Positions 33,905-46,519 are shown, counted from the stretch's first letter. The stretch: 64,000 nucleotides of DNA from Paragorgia papillata (GCA_035771165.1 JAWNZC010000445.1:3645501-3709500), one strand, 5' to 3'. A program made the numbers and translations. Notes: a model not told the origin generated them from the sequence alone.

Positions 33905-36844
33905 TAAACAAGGTTAATAAAGCATTTATTATATGGCTATTTCAAGTTTTTCGATAATTACTGGTACGGTATTGTATCAAACTTAGTGTGAAAACCTTAG
34001 AAATTCACGTGAACAAAATCAACATCTGGGACAGCGGTCCAGATATGGAAAAAGACGGACCGTGGATATGCATTTTTACAGACTGTGCATCGACCAATCA
34101 GAACTCAGGATATTACAAAGCCATATAATAAATATATATATATATATACATATATGCACCTACTGTAGTACAGGTACTATAGGATACATGCTGGGGTGGT
34201 GCCAGAAAGAGAGCAGGGGGGACTACAACCCACTCATCAAAGCCCCCCTGTCAGGGGAAAAGTTGTCACTATGAGTATGATCAGGAAATACAGTACCATA
34301 CATGTAATTTACAATAAAAATCAGTCTTAAAAATTGAAAAATATAAAAAGAATCTTTGCCAGTTAGTAAAACACTTTTTATAGCTATAAACAGGTAAGTG
34401 AACAGATCCTGTTGGAACATTCTCTGGGGCCCCCCTTTTTCAGGGAATTCCAGGCACGTGACCCCTGGATACATGGAATGATGGAATAAATTCAAGTTAG
34501 TAAGTAAGTCTAGTGTACAGAGTGCAATATAATTCCATAAACTTGGTCTGACATTATGTCACACCAACCCAGGTTTTGGTCGGACATGATCAGACACTAA
34601 TTATTTTTTAATTCAATGGAGAAAAATTGGCAGTTGGCATGCATGTAACTTGATATATTATTATTCATGTTTGCCAGTGAGACCTTTGTTGTAAACATGC
34701 TAAACAAAATTAAAAACTCTGTGATTCTTTGTGATTGAAGGGCTGAAATGACTTCTCTATTTTTTTGCCGAATGAGATATTCACTGAAATTTGTCTTTAT
34801 TGAATGAGGTACTCTCCGATTTTGTTTCAACAAATTATTTATGTGGTTTCAAATGAAGATATCCAATTCATGCATTGTAAGGTTTCAAGTATTCTCCCCG
34901 GTCCAATCTGCATTTTATATGCAGTCTGCAGATTATACAGACAGTTTGAGAAATTAGCTTCGAAGTTTAAAAACAAGTAAATAAGTGATATTTTGCATTT
35001 AAATGACTCGAAACAGAGTGCGCTAGAAAAGGCTGGCTCAATGCGGGAAAACATCTTCCCTTGCATGTGTAACCGATTACGTTTTGGTTTTGTGAGAATG
35101 AGGGAGAAATTACTGCAGCCAAATGGTTGGCCAAAATGTCCATGCAGAGCAATCAGTGGACGGCCATATCCACGTTTTGCATGGAATATGGCCGGTGGCC
35201 AACCGTTATATTGCACTCTGCTAGTGTATACATGTAGCCAGGTAATTACCTGGTTAGTTAGAGTCAGGGTTTTTGTTTGAGTTAAATAATCTAGAAATTC
35301 CTGTTTTGTAATAAACTTACTAGTGGTAAACCAATACAGCCAATACAGTAGTCATATAGCAAGTATATTGCCAGCCATATAGCCAGTAGCTATATTAAAG
35401 TATATTGCTGGCCATATAGCCAGTAGGTACATTACAGTATGCAGCCAGTAACAATGTAGCCATCACCAGCGGTCCCACCTTGCCACGTACGGGGTACATT
35501 ACAGTATGCAGCCAGTAGCCATATAGTCAGTAGCTACATTACAGTATGTAGCCAGTAACCAATGTAGCCAGTAGCCACATAACCAGTAGCCATATAGCCT
35601 GAGTACACGGTACATGTATATGTAGCCAGTAATCATGTAGCCATAAATAATAACCAGTAGCCATATAGCCAGACAGCCATGTAGCTGTACTATATGTGGT
35701 ATAGTAACAGGCAGTTATGGTTCAAGTACTACTGTCAGTCTCATAGCCAGTATTAACGGGTCCTACTAATTACTGCCCGAGACTGCCCGGGACTGCCCGA
35801 GAGTAAAAAATGACCGCCAGAGACGGTATACATCTATATTAGAAGCCTTATATAATAAAGAATAGATCCACATTTACGGCACACCGCAAACTGCAGTTCG
35901 AAATCAGCAGTTAGCCGTCAGAAGTTAGGACAATTTGTATGTTGCGACTGAAAGCTTCCGTTTGTGATTTGCCGTATTCGAGGAATGAAATACTGTACTT
36001 ATACTAAATACTGTATACATGCAATGTATATATGTATTTTTATATAAGGTGAATAAATACGAGATTTTTCCCCTTCGATTTATAGCCCAAGAGCGAAGCT
36101 CGAGTCTGAAATGTCTCCCACAGCACCACTGAAATGTTAATCGCAGTCGGCAATGATTAACGTATTTGATTTTCTAATTTTGAAACAGTGTTTCGGAGAA
36201 AAACCCGTGCTGAAATAGTGCCTTTTTCAGAGTATGCCAAACATGAAAACCGAGGTTTATTTCAAACTCGAGTCAACTTTGTGTTGACTTTAGTAGTGTT
36301 AGATTAATTATGAAAATATTTACAGACACGTAACACTCGTGTTTAATACTTATATATTTAACTAAAATCAAATCGAAAAATTAGAGAGCAAAGAAAATCC
36401 GAGAGAAAATCTGAACTCAAAGGTAGACTACAAGTCTGTTGACAGCCTTGCCATCTTGTTTCTCTTTATAAACATGATATGGTTAACATTATCTATAAAA
36501 AAATAATTAATTACTGGATAAAGGAACGAGTTAGTAGGTCTCGGGCAGTCATTTTATATTCCCGGGCAGTCTCGGGCAGTCCCGGGCAGTGATTAGTAGG
36601 ACCGGTATTAACTACTCTTTATTACAGAAATTTGTTCAAGTGGCCTCATGCGGTCATGCCAGCATATAGTTTCAGCTCAACGGTTTATTAGCGGTCCATT
36701 GTGCAGTCAAGTGCATGTTGACTGTCAAAATAATAATTCAATAATAACAGTAAAAAAGAATGATGCTTTTTAGCAAATTATTGTAAGGTTCAGTCTATCA
36801 AATACTCACCATTCGATCAGAACTCCTTTTAGAACGTTTACCAT
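31715..36844 (-). CDS. GTF2H5: GTF2H5 (TFIIH subunit TTDA/p8), exon 2 split by a MITE
   Basis: Exon 1 is 36844-36810 ([11 protein letters not shown] plus TG; donor gtgagt). Exon 2 starts at 32741 after attttag and reads [14 protein letters not shown], is cut after 14 bases by a MITE (31893-32727), then continues 31884-31715 with [20 protein letters not shown]...ELMDNNSF to a TGA. Joined without the MITE and one 8-bp target copy the frame is 72 codons plus stop; the human protein has 71 residues and begins nearly identically. The product stabilises the TFIIH core and is needed for nucleotide excision repair. With the MITE the coding sequence is broken. It may be one allele, a retained pseudogene, or an assembly of a polymorphic insertion. 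Intron 1 is 4 kb and holds the hammerhead array. Confidence 0.88.
31893..32727. mobile_element. 835-bp hAT-type MITE inserted in GTF2H5 exon 2
   Basis: Ends tagagctgctcccgattaat and gggagcagctcta. Perfect 8-bp target duplication tcaaaact at 31885-31892 and 32728-32735. Internal attaatcgattaatcg repeats at both ends. The perfect duplication and otherwise intact host exon point to a young insertion. Confidence 0.92.
32839..32877. repeat. (TA)n microsatellite at left border of the hammerhead array
   Basis: About 19 TA units, directly joined to the first 277-bp unit. Confidence 0.95.
32966..33023 (+). ncRNA. Type I hammerhead ribozyme, unit 1
   Basis: Helix I: CTACA (32974-32978) pairs with TGTAG (33012-33016), extended by GTTC/GAAC across an internal loop of the kind that makes tertiary contacts. 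Core CTGATGA 32979-32985. Stem II GCTG/CAGC with loop TTGTA and the conserved G-C closing pair. GAAA 32999-33002. Helix III ACA/TGT with loop CCG. Predicted cut after C33011 (GUC). Confidence 0.9.
33243..33300 (+). ncRNA. Type I hammerhead ribozyme, unit 2
   Basis: Same sequence as unit 1, shifted by 277; predicted cut after 33288. Confidence 0.9.
33520..33577 (+). ncRNA. Type I hammerhead ribozyme, unit 3
   Basis: Same sequence as unit 1, shifted by 554; predicted cut after 33565. Cleavage in neighbouring units releases a 277-nt RNA. Confidence 0.9.
33797..33854 (+). ncRNA. Type I hammerhead ribozyme, unit 4 (partial unit)
   Basis: The array stops right after helix I of this ribozyme, where the TA tract begins. 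The array therefore ends just past a cleavage site, as expected if the inserted copy derived from processed RNA. Confidence 0.88.
33858..33906. repeat. (TA)n microsatellite at right border of the array
   Basis: TA units with two aat interruptions. Confidence 0.9.
33912..34135. mobile_element. MITE with atttattatatggct ends
   Basis: Left atttattatatggct, right agccatataataaat; interior ggacagcggtcc and aaagacggaccgt phrases. Directly follows the TA tract. Confidence 0.7.
34136..35325. other. Intronic DNA without recognised gene
   Basis: Within GTF2H5 intron 1. Open frames of about 90-125 codons at 34839-35280 on both strands lack splice context and similarity, and were not called. Confidence 0.45.
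35330..35720 (+). repeat. Degenerate minisatellite (agccagtagccatat)
   Basis: Some 15 to 20 imperfect copies of a ~15-bp unit, mixed with acattacagtatg blocks. Confidence 0.85.
35758..36604. mobile_element. hAT-type MITE with perfect 8-bp target duplication
   Basis: Ends gggtcctactaat and attagtaggaccg, followed inward by actgcccgggactgcccgag blocks. gtattaac flanks both sides (35750-35757, 36605-36612). No transposase; interior about 730 bp. Confidence 0.88.
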
Positions 36845-36875
36845 GATGGGCCGCCATGTTCCGGTGACCGCGCAA
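36820..36875 (-). promoter_or_regulatory. GTF2H5 start region with overlapping upstream ORF
   Basis: An upstream ATG (36857-36855, aacATGGCGG context) is 13 bases before the GTF2H5 ATG and out of frame. It reads 16 codons through exon 1; the first codon after splicing (TGA from exon 2) ends it. aacatggcggcc resembles a YY1-type start-site motif. Confidence 0.45.
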
Positions 36876-36957
36876 GAAATCGAAAGACTAGGACTAGTAC
36901 ATTGGATGATTACAATACAAATACAATGCAATGCAATGCACAATTAAGTAAGGTACA

Positions 36958-37099
36958 TTATTAGCCAACAAAGTCGGTTTTCTTTGATCTACCGCGGGAT
37001 ATATATAAAAATCAGTGCTATAACCTATATACAGCACTGTTGCCAATTACTTACTTCAAATTAATATCCCAAGAGAAAACCTCCTTTGTTGGCTAATAA
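36958..37099. mobile_element. Short MITE with tattagccaacaaag ends
   Basis: Right end ctttgttggctaata. A related half (gatcaaagaaaaccgacttt) lies at 51953-51985. It is just upstream of the GTF2H5 start. Confidence 0.75.
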
Positions 37100-37171
37100 G
37101 AAAGTTATTGAATCGACCGAGATCAATTAGTTGTTTTGTCAATTAGTTGTTTTGTTCGGTCGGTTCAATAA

Positions 37172-37441
37172 CCCTTACGTAGAGTACAGTACAGTGCAGT
37201 GCAGTGCAGTGCAGTGCAGTACAGTACAGTACAGTACAGTACATCGCACGCAGTACAAAGCAGTACAGCGCAGTACAGTACAGTACAGTGCAGTACAGTG
37301 CAGTACAGTGCAGTACAGTACAGTGCAGTACAGTGCAGTGCAGTACAGTACAGTACAGTACAGTACAGTAAGGTACAGTACAGTAACGTTGCGTTGCGCT
37401 GCACTGCATTGCATTGCATTGCATTACGTTACATTACATTA
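37172..37441 (+). repeat. (ACAGT)n/(GCAGT)n pentanucleotide microsatellite
   Basis: About 40 units, then gcatt/acatt pentamers. Long frames in all phases here are artefacts of a 5-bp repeat without stops. Confidence 0.95.
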
Positions 37442-37521
37442 CATGCTTCATCATGTTTTCCCGTGTTTGGATCCCCTGATGAAACACTCAAACTCGTTGT
37501 TGATATATTACATAAAATTAA

Positions 37522-37854
37522 CCGCCTGGGAATTCCTGGTTCGCATTCGCATATCTGTTTGTTGTCTTTTTCATTTTCCCCGCCATGGTTCTGGGTCTTT
37601 CATTGGCTGGCTGGCAAGTCTTGGTCGGTATCGGCGTTCCAATCGTGTTCCTTTTACTACTTATTGTAATTATTAATGTACTCCAACGCAAGGCGCCTCG
37701 TTTTCTGACCATTGTACTGCAAGATTGGAACTGGGCCCCCAAATGGCTGCGTTCTCTTAAACCGTACGATCAAGTGATTAAGAAAATAGTTCACTTCGTT
37801 AATATCTATATCTGCTGCTGCAAAAGAAATAGCTTTTCTGTTGAAAACTCTTGA
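37522..37854 (+). pseudogene. Orphan C-terminal exon of an SLC34A sodium-phosphate cotransporter
   Basis: One open stretch of about 110 codons to TGA. FAYLFVVFFIFPAMVLG and LSLAGWQVLVGIGVP are the last membrane segments of SLC34A proteins, and WNWAPKWLRSLKPYD matches their WNFLPLWMRSLKPWD signature; a CCC cluster follows. SLC34A proteins import phosphate with sodium. No acceptor site adjoins the 5' end, which meets a ctgatgaaacactcaaactc repeat also at 49630, and no other exon was found. Probably a truncated fragment, although no stop or frameshift is present within it. Confidence 0.72.
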
Positions 37855-38153
37855 GAAAAGACATAATTGTGCACACAAAAAATGGAGTATTCATTAGTTT
37901 TATTTTTACATTGTATATTCAAAACTATATGCGTAGAAAATCGTGATGAGCCCACTTTTTGCGACTACACAGATCGATTGCTAGTTATTTTTATTTTTGG
38001 ACATTCTTATTAGAAAATTTGTTCTTCTAAACCCTCTCAGTGCAGGGAATGTTCGATATATCAGACGTCAAGAATAAAAGAATAAGCGAGAGAATAAAGC
38101 AAAAGCAATGGAGAACAGAGAACAAAAAAGTATATTTTAAGCGTTATTAAATC

Positions 38154-38640
38154 CTTAAAGTGCCTATGAAACGAAAATTGAGTTTGTCTTATTTGAAAAA
38201 AAATGTAAAATTATAGAGTAACATATTTTCCAGTTTTTCGTTTCCTTGCTTTATTCTTGAGATATTTTAGTTTGTTTGATACGCAAATTAAACATTTTGA
38301 CGTCGTAGGTGCATAATGAGCTATCAAAGAAGGTTAGATATCTTTTCTATTATCAAATCAAAATAATTTGAATGAAGCATGTGGATGTGTTTCGCCCACA
38401 ACACTAAACATGTAGATCTTCAAGTGATTATTATATTTGATAATAGCAAAGATATATAACTTTTTCGATAACTCATTATGTACATGTAACGTCAAAATGT
38501 TTAATTTGCATATCAAACAAACTGAAATATCTCAAGAACGAAGCAAGGAAACGAAAAAACTGCAAAATATGTTACTCTATCTTTTTAAGTGTTCTTTCAA
38601 ATAAAACAAACTTAATTTTCGTTTCATAAGCACTTTAAAG
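38154..38640. mobile_element. MITE with ~200-bp inverted repeats (ctttaaagtg ends)
   Basis: Left cttaaagtgcctatgaaacg pairs with right cgtttcataagcactttaaag; inner tttaatttgcatatcaaac also pairs. Related sequence, diverged, at 54710-55150. Confidence 0.8.
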
Positions 38641-38923
38641 GGTTTATTGGCAATGCTTATAATATGATCAAGTCGGGGTTTTTTCATGCACCGCGGTTTT
38701 CGTCACAAGCTCTTTTCCTATTGAATTCTTTAGACAACCTCCTTGATCATGTTATAAATAACTTAAGCACCCAACCCTTAACTTATCAGCGATGTAAATC
38801 GCTATTATTAATTATGTATCGCTAATACACTTCGGGTGTTACACGTAGAAGAATTCACAATTATGTCACATTATATATAAAGCCATTTAACTCTTTTAGT
38901 TCAATCTTTCTCCCGCTATTTTT

Positions 38924-39056
38924 TTAAAGTAATGCTGTTGCTTTCAACATCAGTCTGTCAGTCAAAGGTGAATTGCCTCGCATGGCCTTTCTTTCTGCCA
39001 ACAATGCTCTATAACATAAGTATAGTTATAAAAAAGAAATTCCATTTTCCATGCGT

Positions 39057-39103
<47 letters not shown>

Positions 39104-42100
39104 GCATGTTGTTGATGGTAGGGGTGGTAGTGGTGATCGTGTTGGTGGCGGTGCTCTTGCTGTTTTTGTCGTTACTGCTAATTTTTATCCTTATTCTTCT
39201 CACGTTTCCTCTCGCCCTCAATTTCTTATCCTCACCGTCATTATGTTTTTCACCCTCATTTCCACTCCCCAGTTTACCTTGCTCGTTTTTAATTAGTCTT
39301 TAGTTACCTGGCTAGACAATGATGTGACTTGAGAGGTGATCTCATCGCAGAATGGATTAAGAGTTGATGAAACACATCCCTCTGAATAACAAAAAAATTT
39401 AAACAGTTATACAAATACAATAGTATACAATAGAAATAATTCTTGAAATAACAGAATGGAGTACAATCACTCTTAAGCCCAAATCAAACGAGAACGCAAG
39501 TCATCGCAAGTTGGCAGTCACGCTATCTCGGCCAGCCGCTCTGAATAATTTGTCGAAAATATTATGTACCGTGACAAAGTTAAAACTTGTTTAAAACACT
39601 CATGAAACCTTTATTTTGTTAATTTGGGTGTTCGAACGACCGCCACAGAAATTTGTGACTGCCAACTCGTTCTGGATCCTAAAATTAAATAAGCCCCACC
39701 CCCAGCTTAATCGAGCTTTCACGTTTCAAAGAGTTTAGAGCCTAAAGCTTGATTAGTAAGCCCATCAACTTACCTGGGCGTTACTCCCACCAACTTTCAC
39801 AAATTTGTACTTCAATGGTGCAAGCAATTCTGTTGATTTTTCGTAATCTTCCTAATTAATATTGACAAGCGAGCAAATAACGAAATGATTATTTTAACAT
39901 TCATAGAATTTTTAAAATCTCATTAATTCTCATTCTCATTCATAATAATTCATTGGAAAAACACAAATGAATCAGTATTATGTCCGCACTTTAGTTTTTT
40001 CTCGGTTTAGACAACGTTGTTTTTCAAAATCACTACGCCTAAGAACTTACCAAATGGGTTGCTTTTGAAGCTATTCAAATAAAGACACTCGTACTGCAGT
40101 GCGTGTTTTTTATCAGATATTGTCGAGATAAACCACTGCTGCCCATGGTTTAAATATTACTTGAAAAACTCATTAATAATTCATGAGGGAAACACAAAGG
40201 AAATTAGGCCCTGTTACATGAAGCGGATTGACAGTCCAATCGGAACGAAAAACGCGAGAGAAGTCAATCTGGGCACACGTTTACAGAATCCGATCTGCTT
40301 GGAACATTGTTTTCGGTTTTGGAACACTATTTTCTGTGCTTCCCTCAATATCTGCCATTTAGCACGACACGCACCAACTTCACTCACGCGTATCAAGTCA
40401 TTTTCAAATCAAACCGTGTTTAGATGAATCAGATTGGAGACATTTAAGTCGATCCTTGGTTGAATCTCAAGTCAATCCACTCCACTGCGTGGATTGACTT
40501 CAGCTATTCGTTTCGATCAGATCGAAAACGTTCAATCTTCTTCATGTAAACACAACAAGGAGAAACAACATGCGAGATTTGACTTGAACACTCAATTCGC
40601 TTCATGTGAACAGAGCCTTAGGGAATAGGAAATTTTCTTGATTTACACTGATAAACTTTAGCTTTGATTTTTTTGGCTTAGACAGCGTTGTTTTTCAAAA
40701 TTACTTCGCCAATAAACTTACTAAATAGGTCGTTTTTAAAGCTATTAATTGTCGGATTTTGGTACCTCTATTCACCCCCTTAAAACGCCGTATTGTATGA
40801 CCAGTTTTAAGTTACCTTATCAAAATAATCAAACGCCTCGCACATTTCTAATCCAACTTCTCTGGTCACCTCAGAGTTTGTTCCTTGGCGGTCACTAAAC
40901 ACAACGAAAAGTTTTGTGTTAAATAGGAAAAGGAAAAAAGAAAAGGAGAACATGAAGAAGAAAAAGAGGAAGGAGAAGGAAAAGGAAACAGAAAAGGAGA
41001 AGAGGAAAAACATGAGAAGAAGACGGAGACGGAGAAAATGAAAGAGAAGGAGAAGAAGAAAGAGGAGGCGAATAAGTAGGAGAATTAGAAGCAAAAGGAG
41101 AAGAAGAAGGAGAAGAAAGGAAGAGGAGAAGAAGGAAAAGGAAAAGGAAAAAAAGAAAAGAAATAATAGCAGAAGGAGAAAGAGTAGAAGGAGAAAAAGA
41201 AAAAGAAGGAAAAGAAGAGAAAAAAAGAAAGAAAAGGTGAAGGAAAAGGAAAAGGAAAAGAAAGAAGAAGAAGAAGAAGAAGAAGAAGAAGAAGAAGAAG
41301 AAGAAGAAGAAGAAGAAGAAGAAGAAGAAGAAGAAGAAGAAGAAGAAGAAGAAAACTGAGAAGAAGAATGAAAAGAACGAGAAGGAAAAGGAGAAGGAGA
41401 AAAAGATGGAGAAGAAGAAGGAAAAGGAGAAAGAGAAGGAAAATGAGAAAAAGAAGGAGTAAGAGAAGGTTCGAGAATAAAATTATACAAGTCTGTTGCC
41501 TGCAAAGCACGATTTACGTACAAACATACTTGATAAAGTCTCTCATGGATTCCAGAAGTTTTTTAGTTTCGTTTTCTTCTTTTGCTCCTAACGTACTCAT
41601 GATGAGATGCAAATCGTTAAAAACCTAAATAAAAAAAATAAAAAATAATTAAAAACGTAGTTGAAAGTACTAAAACCACAATTTAATGTAGCCTGATAGT
41701 CAAAATAGGTTCATTCTGAGAGTACTGCAGTTTATCGTTATATAATAGCATCCACATCCCCAGACAGGGATCCAACCTACAGGCTTCTGATAACCAGTTA
41801 GACGTTCTAACCATTTAGCTGGAATCTCGGATGAAGAGCTAAGGTCGCAAATTTATAGTTACGTGCTTCCTAAAGGCTCGTTTACACATTGAACCATAGT
41901 TTGGCTCGCTAGCAAGTCTGTTTGCCATTGCTTACTTTGTGGCGAGCCCACGGCAAGAGCCCGCCAATTCCTTTGCAGAATGATGCGCGCGCAATACCCT
42001 GAAATTCGCCTATACAGACACTACAATCATTTTAGCAATACTGGTGGCGTTTTGGAAGTCATTAAACGCCGTCGTCGTCCTAGCATCTTAAAGTCCCTAT

Positions 42101-45100
42101 TATGAGATGTAGTTAAAGCAACGTTAAATGAGAAGTGGGTTTGTGACGTTAAAACGGCACATTTTAAATATATGCTATAATCCTACTGCTTAAGGCTCGT
42201 TTAATTAACAGGCGAATTTTGCTGCGATTTATCTCCTTCTGACACATGCAATCGAATGGATTGCCTTACGCATGTATTGAACTTTTTGTGCCAACAACAG
42301 TAGAATAAAAATGTTAAACATCCAGAAACTGTATCTATACTTTTTTTATTTTAAACAGTATGTTTATTTTGAGTGGAGCTTGCCAGTTTTTTTGAAAAAT
42401 GATGCGCGCGCAACACCCTGAAACTCGCCTATTGAAGTCAATCTCAAGCAACAGTTCGGCATCTTTTGGCCGTTGACGTCGTCCTGAAGACGTGAAAATG
42501 CCCTAAGTGGCGTTGTAGAAAGAACGAGGACGGTGTTGAGATTACTCTAGATCAGTCTCTTTGTTTTGCGAAAAGAATTATTTTGTTCAAAGGACGTCGT
42601 CGTTGAGGTTGACGTCGTAGAGTCAAGTCCCAATTACAAAGCTCATATGACTATAAAGTTTGAAACACGTGTGACATCACCTCGCGCAACTGATTTTTCA
42701 GATTTTCAAATTGCACGAAAAGTTGGTTTAATATCTACTTTGGCAACAAATTTCTACAAGTTACACCGGGAAAATTACGTGTAACATAGGTCGTGACTGC
42801 AACTTGTGTTTACAAGGCGAGTTTTAAAAGATACCAGACGCTGGAAAGTTAAGCCAAGATGTAGCTGGATCGAAATAATGAATCAAGTTACCAAAAGCCT
42901 TTCTTCGACTTTTCTCGTTTTGGTTGTTTGTTCTCCAACTCCATTCATTATGGCTTGCGTAGCTGGCGGTATTATTTATAAATTTCCAGCAAAACGGTGC
43001 CAGCGTTTTTTATATGTCGAGTTTTGCTGATTTTATTGACGACCAAAGTTGAAAATGCTGTTTTTCGTCCAACATTTGGACAAAATAAGTCATATAAAAA
43101 TCAAAACCAGGCAATGGCGTTTTGCTGGAAATTTAACTCGCAATCGAACTGCGAAAAAAATGTTTGAACCGCTTTGTTCTTAAGTCGGCCCGAGTGAAGC
43201 CCTCTGGTTTTACTTGAAAAATGTGCAACTATTATTGGTTTGTGTTTATCACAAGATCAAATACAACATTGTATTCTACAAATTAATAGCTTCTAACGAT
43301 ATCTATTTTATTTTTGTGACGAATTGAGAGCGTTTTACCGAAATGACCCTGCAAACCTTAACGAAGACCTTAAATAAAGCATGTTTTCTTACCAAAACGT
43401 GATCATCAATATGTGAAGTTCCACAAAGCTGTTGCATTTCGCGCCATCTGTCTTTTACATTGACCCCTGAAGTAGAACATATCGTACCTTTTTATCTGAT
43501 TGGTTAAACCAGTGTTACGTCGTTAGAAAGAATGATTTTAATTCGCTAATAGTTTTGAAAAATAGGTACGCAATGCGTACTCGTGTCTCGACAGTGATGA
43601 CAATATATGCTCTGCTAAGACGACAATATAGATCGTTTTCATCTGACGTCACGGCGGCCATACTGGTGTACTGAAACAGTGAAATACATATTGCCATATT
43701 GGTAGGTGCACCATATTTATCCTATGGGAATTTTAGCTCTATTTTTATTCAGACATTTCGTTTTGTTTCAGCACTCCAATAGGTGCATGTAGTACGAAAA
43801 GAATGTGTGACAAACCTTCAAGCTGAAGGCGATATAATATAGAAGATCCATCAACTAAGTCCAGCATTGCTCCAGATTTGCATCTCTCAGAAACCTGAAT
43901 AAGAAAATGTAGGTTTAGTAGGGGGAAACGCGTTAAGGCGGTTCGACAGTCTAAATCATGAGAAATTACGTATTTTCTTAATGAAACGTTTTGCACAGGT
44001 CTCGTGAGATTCATTCTGGTAACTAAAATGAAGCTCATGGGACCTGTGCAAAACTTTTTATGGGGAGAAACGATAATTTCTGGTGATTTAGACAGTCGAG
44101 CCACCTTAACTAAGTTAGCATTGTCGTAGTCAAGTTCACCTCATCCGAGTCCGAGTTTAAACCATTCATGTCTAAGGAGTCCAAATTCGCTAGTACAATT
44201 TTGAGTCCACTTTTTTTAGTCCAAGTCCTTGCCATTCTGATTCCAGGTTCAAGCCCATTTAAAGCCGTCCCGGACTGTGTTGTTATGTGTAATTTGTTTA
44301 GTCGAAAGCTAATATTTTGAAAAGTATAGAACTTCAGCCTAGAACTTCATGAAATTTACGAAGAATAAATATTTTTACTATGTTCCTGCTGTCTATGCAA
44401 ACAGTCAGTGTAAAACATAAGAGCGTAAGACGTTTTTTAAGAGTTCAAAGTGTATTATAACTATCATTAATTACGTTGTAGGACAATATTGTTAATTAAA
44501 CCTTTAGCGGAATTACTGTACTCTAACAATCTTTCGGAATGGAACAAGCGAATAAAAAAGCAACGTTTTGCCAGACTTGGCCTAGACACCCGAGTCGGCA
44601 CTCGAGTTAGAGTTTCTACCCTCGAGTACGGACTGCGGCTTAATCTCGATCGTTTAGAGGCCTTTAGACTTCAAAGTTTAGTGCTTTCCGATCTAAGAAA
44701 CTCAACTAGAGGTACTCAGGTAGTATATACTCATGATTTCTTAACAAAAAAACACCTATACCTGCTTATCAAAGACGTCTAATGCAGCTTCATAGTCACC
44801 CTTAAACACAACCATAAATAAAAAATAAATAAGCTTCAAGGTCTAAGGAAATATTTACAAGGCTGGGGTTAAGTTGGTCAAACTGTATAGGTCTTAAACT
44901 TATTTGGTCTATAATCGTTTCAGTCTTAGTTTCTTTACGTTACCTTTTCTATATGATACACCGCCCAGTGCCAGTAATTATGACAAGCCAGCATTTCACC
45001 TTTCTGAAAATATATTGAAGCTTGGATAAGCTAATTACCCACTAGTGAAAATAGATTATAGGTGTAGTTGATTGCTTACCTCTGTCCCAAGGTTATGGTT

Positions 45101-46276
45101 TCACTTCTGTCTGTCTGTCTGTCTGTCTGTTGGTTGTCTGTCTGTTTGTCTGTTTGTTCGTTTGTTCGTTTGTTCGTTTGTTCGTGTCTTTAACTAAAAG
45201 ACAATCCCAACACACTCACCGTCCATTCCTTCTCAGTTTGATCAAGAAATGAAATTCCTTCGTCGTATCTTCCTTCCATTTCTAAGACATGAACGCGAGC
45301 ATGAGTCGACCAACAGTCGTAAGGATTTAGCTTTAAGCCCTAGAAAAAGACAAATTTCTGCATGGTGAATAGTTAATGTAACATTTTTGCCTTTCAAAAC
45401 AAAGAAAATTAATAACTTTGCATAGTGGAAGTAGATATACATGTTTTCATGTGTGTATTGTAAGAAATCACAGATGACGTCACAGCGAGTAAAGTCAAGT
45501 ATATATATATATATATATATATTTAAAAAACTCATTAATAATTCATGAGGAAAACACAAAAGAAATCAATACCGTAGCAGAGGTTGTAAATCGGATACAG
45601 AATCGTCCTGATTTACATAAACTTTAGCTTCGATTTTCTCGGCTAAAATAGAGTATATCTAAAATAGTTGGTGAACTTGATTACTTAGATGCATTTGTAT
45701 TTTAAGAAAGATACAGCATTCGCAGCCGATCTGTATCTGATTTACTACGGCTCGCCTTGTAAATCAGATACAGATCGGCTGCTCATGCTGTATCTATTAC
45801 ATATATATTGCCTGCAGATCAGTGCATATTATATATATGGCCAATTTTTTTTTAGTTTTACTTGAATGTCGAGAATACAAGCCACGAAGTAATTACACAC
45901 ATCAACGAAATCTTTAAACAACTAAAATACTTTCAGTCGCCGTAAACACAGTCGAACACTGTCGTATCTAAATATTTGTTGCGATAAATTTATGTTTACA
46001 TACAATATCTAAACACTATGCGGAAAAGTCGCGTTTAAGACCGTGAAAGAGCCATATAACTCAAAATTAATTCAAAACTATGTCAGTCCCATAATATTAG
46101 TCTGTCTGATCTTACCAACCTGAAGGGCGTGTTTTTCAGCTTCTTTGTAAAAATTCGTCTCCACCAAACCAAATGCATACATTCCATGCAAGAACCTATA
46201 ATGTTTACAAGACAGAATTAGATGGCATAACAACAACACCATAGTCAACAACAATGCCAGCAACAGCAGCAACAGC

Positions 46277-46307
<31 letters not shown>

Positions 46308-46519
46308 GCAACAACAACAACAACGACGACAACACCAGCAACAGCATCAGCAACATCACCAGCAACATCATCAACACTACCAGCAATAGCGTTACTGCTG
46401 CTGTTGTTGTTGATGATGCTGGTGTTGATGCGGTGTTGTCGGTATTATACTGCTGCTGTTGTTGTTAATGCTGGTGTTGTTGTCGGTACTGCAACACCAC
46501 CATCACCACCACCACCACC

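Noticed and set aside
34839..35280. Overlapping ~95-125 codon frames on both strands
   Set aside because: No splice context, no recognisable motif, and they lie inside the GTF2H5 intron.
36814..36857. Upstream ATG frame as the first exon of another protein
   Set aside because: The overlapping frame 13 bases downstream reads GTF2H5 exactly and splices in phase to its second exon; the upstream frame hits a stop at the junction.
37131..37676. Long open frames over the ACAGT tract
   Set aside because: A 5-bp repeat without stops opens every frame; only the SLC34A-like part from 37522 has protein character.
40807..41523. 238-codon Ser/Phe-rich and Leu-rich frames
   Set aside because: Artefacts of the polypurine intron; only the last 26 codons coincide with TTC38 exon 13.
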